From Bacteroidota bacterium (GTDB lineage: Bacteria; Bacteroidota; Bacteroidia; B-17B0; Aurantibacillaceae): a DNA stretch of 64,000 nt. Within the stretch, counting starts at the first letter, position 1. Each line of letters begins with the position of its first letter. Shown piece by piece: positions 46,533 to 52,753 of this stretch. Under the pieces are notes generated by a model. The model had not been told where the DNA came from. It saw nothing but the letters and a program-made list of their open reading frames with translations, and searched no databases. The translations under genes were made by a program, and so were the position numbers. The stretch is taken from contig JAFLBH010000005.1 of NCBI GenBank assembly GCA_017303905.1, positions 62,001 to 126,000 of the forward strand, given 5' to 3'.

Positions 46533-46568
46533 AAAATCCCTCTCGGTAAATCTGAGGGGGATTTTATT
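46533..46568 (+). terminator. Rho-independent terminator after ssb
   Basis: A 12-bp stem (AAAATCCCTCTC/GAGGGGGATTTT, one G-T) is followed by a T-rich tract. A closely similar stem (AAAATCCCTCTC) recurs at 48170-48201 after the TAC operon. Confidence 0.85.
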
Positions 46569-46666
46569 TAAAACCTTTCGGTTTCTTAAGACATGTACAA
46601 ATAATTCATTTTTTTTGATGTTTTTGTTAACATTTTATAATTCAATATATTAAAATAAAGTTTTAA

Positions 46667-46697
46667 ATTGATTTGCTTAAATTAATTCGTATATTTG
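46667..46697 (+). promoter_or_regulatory. Promoter of the TAC-like operon
   Basis: (A)TTG at 46667-46670, 19 nt, then TATATTTG at 46690-46697. The spacing matches the two other strong promoters in this window. Transcription would start near 46702, which decides the ATG at 46727 as the start of the first gene. Confidence 0.6.
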
Positions 46698-46726
46698 CTG
46701 AGGAAACAGAACCTGTTTTATTATCA

Positions 46727-47254
46727 ATGCCCCTCGATAATACGACAGAAATAACTGAGCTGGAAAACTTATACGAGCAATGGAATGATCCGGAATATTT
46801 AAAAGCGTTTTTTGAAAACAACAAAAGCGATTTACAAAATGGTTATTACAACAATCTAACGGTTGACGAAGCGGTGCTTCAAACGCGTGAAGAAGCGAAT
46901 GAACTTTTTGAAAGATTAAGTGAAATAGAAACGCTGAGTATCTCTGAAAAAAGAGAAGCCTTGAATGTACTGTTTATGCCATTATCGGATTATGATTTAC
47001 AAATTGAACTTAAACGAAATAAAGCAAAAGCAAAATGGTTGCGGATATATGCCGTTCGGGTAGGTAACGAAAGTTATGTTATAACAGGCGGCACTATTAA
47101 ATTAACCTTACGTATGGATGAAAGAGAACATACCAAAGAACAAATCAGAAAATTAGATCAATGCCGCGATTATTTAAAGGAAAGAGGAATTTTTGACGAA
47201 GAAGGATTAGCAGAGTTTGAAAACGTACATACAGGAAATTATGAAATCGAATAA
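46727..47254 (+). CDS. Putative HigB/RelE-like toxin of a toxin-antitoxin-chaperone operon
   Basis: 175 residues from the ATG at 46727, chosen from the -7 box at 46690-46697; a TTG start at 46673 would lie upstream of the transcript. The N-terminal half is helical and acidic. The C-terminal half holds a RelE/Gp49-like strand set, KWLRIYAVRVGNESYVITGGTIKLT, followed by a helix RKLDQCRDYLKERGI. In this superfamily these strands form the mRNA-cleaving surface; no catalytic set can be proved here. The antitoxin overlaps its end by 14 nt, and a SecB-like gene follows. Confidence 0.65.
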   Translation: MPLDNTTEITELENLYEQWNDPEYLKAFFENNKSDLQNGYYNNLTVDEAVLQTREEANELFERLSEIETLSISEKREALNVLFMPLSDYDLQIELKRNKAKAKWLRIYAVRVGNESYVITGGTIKLTLRMDEREHTKEQIRKLDQCRDYLKERGIFDEEGLAEFENVHTGNYEIE

Positions 47255-47714
47255 AATAAAAGAGAAGTTGGAGAAAATTATTTCTCCTAAACCTTCAGGC
47301 TTAATGGGCAAAATAAAAGCCCGTAAAGAAAAAGAGGTGTCCCTCGACTGGTCTTTTCGTATTGCATTAAAAGTACTGAACGCTCTTAAAGAACAGCAAC
47401 TCTCACAGAAGGATTTAGCTTTACAACTTCGCGTTACACCCCAACGCATTACTCAAATTTTAAAGGGCCGTGAAAATCTAACACTAGAAACAATTGCCGC
47501 TTTACAAAAAGTTTTAAAAATAAAACTGCTGGAAGTTCCAATGAACACACCTTCATTAAGTGAAAACACGCTAAACATTACCAATGAAGTAGTGGCAGAC
47601 AGTACACATAACGACGCCTTCAAAACCGGTAAGCTTATGTACTTAAAACCATTTTACAGCAAAACGAATTTAAACATAGAACCCATTGAGTTATATGGTA
47701 ACAGTGCAAAATAA
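47241..47714 (+). CDS. HigA-like HTH antitoxin with C-terminal extension
   Basis: 157 residues from the ATG at 47241, overlapping the preceding gene. An XRE helix-turn-helix lies in the middle (QLSQKDLALQLRVTPQRITQIL, then NLTLETIAALQKVL). Before it is a basic segment (~1-45). After it, ~55 residues extend to the end (including DAFKTGKLMYLKPFYS). In known toxin-antitoxin-chaperone systems such an extension is the 'chaperone addiction' segment that makes the antitoxin depend on a SecB-like chaperone; here it is followed directly by one, so the same arrangement is likely. The overlap with the SecB-like start is 20 nt. Confidence 0.75.
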   Translation: MKSNKIKEKLEKIISPKPSGLMGKIKARKEKEVSLDWSFRIALKVLNALKEQQLSQKDLALQLRVTPQRITQILKGRENLTLETIAALQKVLKIKLLEVPMNTPSLSENTLNITNEVVADSTHNDAFKTGKLMYLKPFYSKTNLNIEPIELYGNSAK

Positions 47715-48156
47715 AAACGAGTTGATACAATACAACCTGCAAAGTGTGGAAACTCAGCTCTTCAATTTTTTTGGAGCCGGTACCGAAACCTTGCGTAAAG
47801 ACGACATCATACACAACATACATCCCATTGTACATTTTGATGTTGACAACAACCGCATTGTTATAACCATGCAAATAAAAACCCTGATTAAAGCCACATC
47901 CGCTTTAATTGTAGAAACAGAATTAGTTTTTACTTATGGCATCATCGATTTTAGCAACTATGTGACACAAGATGCAAACGGCATATGGAAATTCATTAAC
48001 GAACGTGATAAAGAATTAATTGTTTTACTAATTGGCATCTCCTACTCCACCAGCCGCGGTATATTATTAGAAAAATTAAAAGGCAGCACTTTATCCAATG
48101 CGCTCTTACCCATTATTGACCCGCACGATTTCTTTAAACAACAGAAAAAGAAATAA
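47695..48156 (+). CDS. SecB-like chaperone of a TAC operon
   Basis: 153 residues from the ATG at 47695. It follows SecB in layout: strands at the start (ELIQYNLQSVETQLFNFF), IHFDVDNNRIVITMQIKTL-like and SALIVETELVFTYGI beta-strands, then the long helix with ISYSTSRGILLEKLKGSTLSNALLPIIDP (compare the HARGILxxxTxGTxxxxxLLPxINP end of SecB). It overlaps the HigA-like gene by 20 nt. Its position suggests a dedicated chaperone that protects the antitoxin rather than general Sec export. Assignment by pattern and context; an HMM check would settle it. Confidence 0.72.
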   Translation: MVTVQNKNELIQYNLQSVETQLFNFFGAGTETLRKDDIIHNIHPIVHFDVDNNRIVITMQIKTLIKATSALIVETELVFTYGIIDFSNYVTQDANGIWKFINERDKELIVLLIGISYSTSRGILLEKLKGSTLSNALLPIIDPHDFFKQQKKK

Positions 48157-48169
48157 TACACTGCTAAGC

Positions 48170-48201
48170 AAAAATCCCTCTCATAGCGAGAGGGATTTTT
48201 T
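48170..48201 (+). terminator. Rho-independent terminator of the TAC operon
   Basis: A 13-bp perfect stem (AAAAATCCCTCTC/GAGAGGGATTTTT, loop ATAGC) is followed by T. Strong. Confidence 0.9.
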
Positions 48202-48280
48202 GTTTATGTAAAATAGATTCTGTTTAAAAATGTACGGATATATGCCGATTACCGCCGGAACCGCGCGAATGAGCATACAG

Positions 48281-48967
48281 TTACTGATTTGCTATAAACT
48301 TCTCAATTTCTTCAATTATAAAATAACTTGCAGGAGGAGACCCATATTCAACATGGCAATCTATCCACTCAAATAAATTTACATTGTTCCTTAATTGCCT
48401 GAATTCATTTATTAAATAATTTCTAATGTCTCCCCTTGTACCATTAAGCTCATCCCAAATTGTTTGTCTGTTTTCTAAAACGTAAACAATATCTTCAAAA
48501 TCCTGACTCGTTCTTCCGTCACCCGCGCCTCTGCCTTTAAATGCTTCAAGTTTAGTGGCAATAAAATAAGGCGGACTCAGAATTTTAACCGTGTTATTAT
48601 CGTCAATCCTATATTCGATTGCATTTTTGAAACCATCAGGATACCATTGATTGCTAAAACCAATTGAATCAGGAGTTGTAGGCATAATGTCCACGATTAT
48701 GCCCTGAATTATAAATCTGCAAACTACCGTTGATTCCATGTCGTGACGGAAACCCATTGATCTTAATTTTTCTTCGAGCTTGGTTCGTTCATTGTAACTT
48801 ATAAGCTCAATGATTACATCTACATCATCCGTTGGTCTTATTTCCTGAGTTTGTCTATCGGCGTAGAGCGATGTAGTTGCGCCACCAACAAAAACCACCT
48901 TGTCTTTCAGATCGGCCAAATGATTATGTACCGCCTTTATTCTAACTACGTTTGGATGATGGCTCAT
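48281..48967 (-). CDS. Nucleotidyltransferase, AbiEii/MNT-like
   Basis: 228 residues. The NTase fold is marked by VVFVGGATTSLYADRQ and the metal-binding RPTDDVDVIIEL (Asp48 and Asp50), then TVKILSPPYFIATKLEAFKGRG, a typical later block (LxPPYxxAxKxxA). In AbiE and MenT systems such enzymes transfer nucleotides to RNA or tRNA and stop growth. Its start overlaps the end of the winged-helix gene at 48942-49478 by 26 nt, which is typical for a toxin-antitoxin pair, though here the regulator comes first. It may be a defence or TA enzyme; the substrate is unknown. Confidence 0.8.
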   Translation of the reverse strand: MSHHPNVVRIKAVHNHLADLKDKVVFVGGATTSLYADRQTQEIRPTDDVDVIIELISYNERTKLEEKLRSMGFRHDMESTVVCRFIIQGIIVDIMPTTPDSIGFSNQWYPDGFKNAIEYRIDDNNTVKILSPPYFIATKLEAFKGRGAGDGRTSQDFEDIVYVLENRQTIWDELNGTRGDIRNYLINEFRQLRNNVNLFEWIDCHVEYGSPPASYFIIEEIEKFIANQ

Positions 48968-49478
48968 TTAATATTTGTTTCTTTAATTCTTCAACCGCAA
49001 ACTTAATCTCTCTTACTTTTCCCACTCGTATAACATCAATTAATGCCATCAATTTATAAAAATCAGGATTATCTTTTACGGCATGAATTTGCCGGGGATA
49101 AAGAGGCTCGATTGATAAACCTATCACTTCACCTTTTGAATCAGGCCAAACGTAATTCATTTCGCTTATAAATTTTTCTTTTAAGAAAGGATGCGAATGC
49201 GCTGTTGCAATTCCTCTTACCATCGAACCGGGTTGTTGAGGAAAAACATATTTAATACCATGCTCCAAAAACTCCAACAAATTTTGCCGGTTTATTTTCT
49301 TTTTTTCATAATCAATAAATTTAGCTTGCCTGCTTCTGTTGAGTGATTCGGAAATTTCGGAAATGCTAATAGCTAAAGCGTTTGAAAGCATCGAGAGTTG
49401 CCATGGTTGATTACCTAATGAAACTATTTTCATTAGAACAGCAATATCCTGCGGCCTCATGCCATTATGCTTTCTCAT
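48942..49478 (-). CDS. Winged-helix regulator paired with a nucleotidyltransferase
   Basis: 178 residues. An N-terminal helix-turn-helix (RPQDIAVLMKIVSLGN, then LSMLSNALAISISEISESLNRSRQAKFI) resembles MarR or AbiEi-like winged helices; the middle and C-terminal part (HGIKYVFPQQPGSMVRGIAT, EVIGLSIEPLYPRQ) is of unknown type. The gene begins at a promoter covered by a 14-bp palindrome, so self-repression is likely. The nucleotidyltransferase gene overlaps its end. By analogy with AbiE it would be the antitoxin or regulator of the pair. Confidence 0.75.
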   Translation of the reverse strand: MRKHNGMRPQDIAVLMKIVSLGNQPWQLSMLSNALAISISEISESLNRSRQAKFIDYEKKKINRQNLLEFLEHGIKYVFPQQPGSMVRGIATAHSHPFLKEKFISEMNYVWPDSKGEVIGLSIEPLYPRQIHAVKDNPDFYKLMALIDVIRVGKVREIKFAVEELKKQILNEPSSKRS

Positions 49479-49482
49479 AGCA

Positions 49483-49529
49483 CAAATATAAGCTTATTTT
49501 CGCATTTCGCAAATCGCGAAATGCGAAAA
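49483..49529 (-). promoter_or_regulatory. Promoter with 14-bp palindromic operator
   Basis: On the minus strand, TTTG (49510-49513), 19 nt, then TATATTTG (49483-49490). The perfect inverted repeat TTTTCGCATTTCGC-N5-GCGAAATGCGAAAA occupies 49497-49529 and contains two TTTCGC half-sites per arm; the -33 box sits in its centre. The -7 box ends 4 nt before the ATG, so the mRNA is probably leaderless. Confidence 0.8.
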
Positions 49530-49645
49530 TTTAACAACAAACAAAAAAACTGATTAATTATCAGCCGGTTACTGAATAAACCCGAAACGAAAGGGTTTGG
49601 GACAATTACCTGACAATAGTTTTCGGAACCGCACCGGCACCAATT

Positions 49646-49677
49646 AAAAAACCCGAATCAGATGATTCGGGTTTTTA
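49646..49677 (-). terminator. Terminator of the XRE-pentapeptide gene
   Basis: The stem CCCGAATC/GATTCGGG is flanked by A6 and T5, so it can also act on the plus strand. It ends 19 nt before the stop of the gene. Confidence 0.85.
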
Positions 49678-49695
49678 TTTATATTATCAAGTTCT

Positions 49696-50604
49696 TTACG
49701 ATAATACGGTAATACCTTCCAGGTTCGCCTGGTTATTTTTTAAGAAGGCATACGTGATGCTATCCACTTTACAGTTTACAAACTGAACTTTTTTAAACCT
49801 ATCGTTATACTTAAAAAAGGTGTTTAAAATAGTGGTGTCTTGAAAGGTGACGCCGTAAAACGAACAATGCTCAAAATGACAATCCTCAAAGGTGCCTGTG
49901 AAAACTATATCGCTGATGTTTGATTTAAAAAATTTGGTGAACTTCCATACCACGCCATCTACATTGTTCTTCTCTAAATTCGATTCCTGAATTTCCGCGC
50001 CTGAAAAATCGGCGCCCGTGAAATTGCATTTTTCAATATTGGCTTTAAAAAACTTAGCGTCGATAAAGGAACATTTGTTGTACTGATTATTTAACAAATT
50101 GGAAGACTGAATTTGACTGTCGCGGATATTAGAAGCGGTAAAATCACATAATTCAATATTGTTTTTGGCAAGAATTAAGCCTGATAAATCCGCATTCATA
50201 AACTTACAGTTCTTCATGTTGGAAGAGCTGAATTTTTCTTTTAAGTTTTTTAGCCCCGAAAAATCCGCGTCGGCCCAATTACCTTGCGACATGTCCCAAT
50301 TCCAGTCGAATTTCTTTTTGGACTGAATGCCGGGAATTTCTTCACCTAGTTGAGCCGTGTTTTCTGTTTTTGTTTTTACGAGGTCTTCGCTTTGAAAGGA
50401 ACCGGAGAAGTAATTAAGGTCAACGCCCAGAATTTCGGCCAAACGATGTAAGGTAGTGATATCGGGCAACGACTCGCCGCGCTCCCATTTACCCACGGCT
50501 TGCGGACTAATGGAAACCTGTTGCGCCAGTTCGGCTTGGGAAAAGTTCATTTTCTTTCTAGCTTCGGTAATTTTATTACCAATTGATTTTGAATTTAGCA
50601 TCAT
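49696..50604 (-). CDS. XRE regulator fused to pentapeptide repeats
   Basis: 302 residues (a second ATG follows immediately). HTH_XRE is at residues ~9-62 (ARKKMNFSQAELAQQVSISPQAVGKWERG). After a linker, ~110-300 forms a pentapeptide-repeat coil (MNADLSGLILAKNNIELCDFTASNI, NFTGADFSGAEIQESNLEKN), a right-handed square beta-helix of about ten turns. Such proteins can mimic DNA, as Qnr/MfpA do with gyrase; fused to an HTH the role is unknown. It has its own -33/-7 promoter with two direct repeats upstream. Inside the island it may regulate a neighbour. Confidence 0.85.
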   Translation of the reverse strand: MMLNSKSIGNKITEARKKMNFSQAELAQQVSISPQAVGKWERGESLPDITTLHRLAEILGVDLNYFSGSFQSEDLVKTKTENTAQLGEEIPGIQSKKKFDWNWDMSQGNWADADFSGLKNLKEKFSSSNMKNCKFMNADLSGLILAKNNIELCDFTASNIRDSQIQSSNLLNNQYNKCSFIDAKFFKANIEKCNFTGADFSGAEIQESNLEKNNVDGVVWKFTKFFKSNISDIVFTGTFEDCHFEHCSFYGVTFQDTTILNTFFKYNDRFKKVQFVNCKVDSITYAFLKNNQANLEGITVLS

Positions 50605-50626
50605 GATTTATGTTTTTAAGATGCCG

Positions 50627-50659
50627 CAAAGTTATTTCGCTCCATTGCCCTAGTACAAA
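50627..50659 (-). promoter_or_regulatory. Promoter of the XRE-pentapeptide gene
   Basis: TTTG (50656-50659), 21 nt, TAACTTTG (50627-50634) on the minus strand. The leader would be about 18 nt. Confidence 0.6.
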
Positions 50660-50674
50660 TTTTAGCCGCTACCA

Positions 50675-50703
50675 TTGGTTGTATATACCCTACTCTTGGT
50701 TGT
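50675..50703. repeat. Two TTGGTTGT direct repeats, 21 bp apart
   Basis: Copies at 50675-50682 and 50696-50703, upstream of the XRE-pentapeptide promoter. The 21-bp step equals two helical turns, so a protein dimer on one DNA face is plausible. A related TTGTATTAC follows at 50721. Confidence 0.45.
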
Positions 50704-50759
50704 TTTGCCACCACTTTAAGTTGTATTACTTATTTTTTAGTGTTTAGGCACACAAAATA

Positions 50760-50912
50760 CCGGCGCCATTCATTTGATGGTACTAATTTACAAATACTTT
50801 GTTTTGGACTTTTTAAAGCTTATTAAGGTAAAAAAACTTATAGCTATAGTAAATTTACAAAGTATCCTCATAAATTGCGGCGCAGGGATTGCAAATCCGC
50901 GCGAATGGGGTT
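50760..50912. repeat. ~153-bp direct repeat, copy 1, flanking a DHFR-family gene
   Basis: Its first 49 nt (from CCGGCGCCATTCATTTG) are identical to 51497-51545, and its last ~41 nt match the end of copy 2 except for 3 bases. That last part holds an imperfect palindrome (GGATT-N-AATCC) next to CGCGCG. It ends 2 nt before the stop of the DHFR-family gene. The middle ~60 nt are diverged. Confidence 0.85.
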
Positions 50913-50914
50913 TA

Positions 50915-51457
50915 TCATTCAATCTGTCTTTTTCGTTTGTAATGAAGTTGTGTCAGCCCTGTTTCAAATGATTTTGCATTTAATAATTCAAGTTCTTGTT
51001 CAGGTCTGTTGTCTTTAAATAGTCGTGTCCCGTTACCCACCAAAATAGGTATAACAGAAATTATAAATTCATCTATCAAGTCGTGCTGTAGAAGTTCATT
51101 GATTATTTCTGCTCCACCGTCACAATAAATGTTTTTTCCTTTTTCAGATTTTAGTCGTTGTACTAATTCTGTCAAGTTACCTGAATAAAATGTAGTTCTA
51201 CCAACACTTGGTCTCTCAGTTCTTGTTATTACATACACGTCTCGTTGTCCGTTGTCGTAGTGAGAAGACCCAATTTCTTTCAGCACATAATCATAAGTTT
51301 TTCTACCAATAATTAAGGTATCAATGTTTGCCGTAAATTCTGCATAACCGTAATCTTCCCCTTCTTTTTCAACTATATTCAGAAAACTCAGGTCGTCATT
51401 TGGTTTTGCAATGTACCCGTCTAAACTTGTCGCTATAAAAAGTGATAATTTTCGCAT
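50915..51457 (-). CDS. Dihydrofolate reductase family protein (RibD C-terminal type)
   Basis: 180 residues. It begins LSLFIATSLDGYIAKPNDD, then IDTLIIGRKTYDYVL, YVITRT, GKNIYCDGGAEIINELL and ISVIPILVGNGTRLF, the sequence order of YwjB/YyaP-like proteins related to the RibD reductase domain. They bind NADPH; the substrate of this subfamily is unknown and it is not the essential FolA. The gene lies exactly between two ~153-bp direct repeats, forming a ~738-bp unit of one gene plus one repeat, as in a mobile cassette. Confidence 0.88.
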   Translation of the reverse strand: MRKLSLFIATSLDGYIAKPNDDLSFLNIVEKEGEDYGYAEFTANIDTLIIGRKTYDYVLKEIGSSHYDNGQRDVYVITRTERPSVGRTTFYSGNLTELVQRLKSEKGKNIYCDGGAEIINELLQHDLIDEFIISVIPILVGNGTRLFKDNRPEQELELLNAKSFETGLTQLHYKRKRQIE

Positions 51458-51496
51458 TGTCGTTTCTTTCTTTGTTCTTGCCTATATTATTTTGTG

Positions 51497-51650
51497 CCGG
51501 CGCCATTCATTTGATGGTACTAATTTACAAATACTTTGTTTTGGATTTATAAAGGTTATTAAAGTATAAAAACAGAGTGACTACAACAAATGCACGAAGC
51601 GTATCATTTAAATTGCGGCGCACGGATTACAAATCCGCGCGAACGGGGTT
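51497..51650. repeat. ~154-bp direct repeat, copy 2
   Basis: Second copy of the repeat at 50760-50912, offset by 737-738 bp. It begins 39 nt upstream of the DHFR-family ATG and ends ~68 nt before the SiaC-Mrr gene. It carries CGGATT-ACA-AATCCG, a cleaner palindrome than copy 1. No gene lies inside. Confidence 0.85.
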
Positions 51651-51718
51651 GAAAGTTCTAACAATATATTATGGCTTCTTTTTTATATATTTATTAAACT
51701 TTAGAATAAACTTTAGAA

Positions 51719-52621
51719 ATGAAAGAAAATTCGAAATGTACATTTAACACTAATGTAAAGACAGCTTATATCAAAGGCACTAACGTTACACCAAGAGTTT
51801 TATTGGATGCAAAAAGGAATATTATTGATATTAAAGGCAAGGCTATTAGCACCTCTGATAATACTTTATTTGGCGATATAAGAAAATGGATTGATCACAA
51901 CTCCTCTGATTTTTCAAAATCTGTTAATGTAAATGTAGCCTTTGATTATTTCAACACTCATTGCTCAAAAGAAATTCTTGATCTATTCAAGATGCTAGAG
52001 GGCTATCACAAAAGAGGTAGTAATATAAATGTAAATTGGCTACACGAAGAAGAAGATGAAGATATGTTAGAAGCCGGTGAAGATTATCAGGCAATTATTG
52101 ACATTCCATTCAAAATGGTGCAGCATAATAATCCACTAGAAATGGATGACACCTATTATGAAGAAAATGCAGAAGATCCCAAAGAACATAAAACCCTAAT
52201 AATTGATATTAATCAGGAAATACTTAAATATTTAGCAAAACATCCAGAGTATTTACATGATTTGACACCGAGAAAGTTTGAGGAATTAGTCGCAGACATT
52301 CTAAAAGATTTTGGGTTTGATGTAGAGCTAACAAAAATCTCAAGGGATGGTGGTAGGGACATTATAGCAAGAATAAGAAATAGTCTAACAAATATATTAA
52401 TGTTTGTTGAATGCAAACATTATGCCCCTGATCGTCCTGTAGGTGTAGACATTATTAGACAAGTTGTTGGGGTTAACGAAATTTTTAAGCCGAATAAAAG
52501 TTTGATTGTTACCTCATCATATTTTACAAAAGATGCAATTAAGGAAAGGAATTTAATCGAGACAAAATTAGATTTAAAGGATCATTTGGATATCAAAAAT
52601 TGGCTTGAACGATACAAATAA
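51719..52621 (+). CDS. SiaC-like domain fused to Mrr-type restriction endonuclease
   Basis: 300 residues. Residues ~20-135 match SiaC (DUF1987): TPRVLLDAKRNIIDIKGKAI, FDYFNTHCSKEIL, VNWLHEEEDEDMLEAGEDY and IIDIPFKMV. SiaC is a phosphoprotein that is switched by a kinase and a SpoIIE-type phosphatase; the YFNT position (Thr80 here) corresponds to the conserved Ser/Thr stretch after YFN. Residues ~183-300 are an Mrr-type PD-(D/E)xK nuclease: FEELVADIL, DGGRDI (Asp214) and VECKHY (Glu231, Lys233). A linker joins them. The SiaC part could switch the nuclease on or off in response to phosphorylation. No methyltransferase lies nearby. Confidence 0.8.
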   Translation: MKENSKCTFNTNVKTAYIKGTNVTPRVLLDAKRNIIDIKGKAISTSDNTLFGDIRKWIDHNSSDFSKSVNVNVAFDYFNTHCSKEILDLFKMLEGYHKRGSNINVNWLHEEEDEDMLEAGEDYQAIIDIPFKMVQHNNPLEMDDTYYEENAEDPKEHKTLIIDINQEILKYLAKHPEYLHDLTPRKFEELVADILKDFGFDVELTKISRDGGRDIIARIRNSLTNILMFVECKHYAPDRPVGVDIIRQVVGVNEIFKPNKSLIVTSSYFTKDAIKERNLIETKLDLKDHLDIKNWLERYK

Positions 52622-52753
52622 CGTATTGGGGCGTGGCGCAGTGATAGATTTCGGAGCACAAAACTGTCAATACACTACAAAGGTTGATTCGAGGCAGAAT
52701 ATTCAATTAACCATGTCATCCGCCACTGATCCAAACGTCTATTTGGGTTTTTG

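Noticed and set aside
48241-48280. Third copy of the DHFR-flanking repeat
   Set aside because: Only CCGCGCGAATG (11 nt) is shared; it could be chance.
50760-51650. Integron with classical attC sites
   Set aside because: The repeats lack a convincing RYYYAAC/GTTRRRY core and no integron-type integrase is present; the cassette idea is kept only as a hypothesis.
52622-52753. Non-coding stretch after the SiaC-Mrr gene
   Set aside because: GGGGCGTGGCGCAG recalls recombination sites, but no repeat partner was found in the window.
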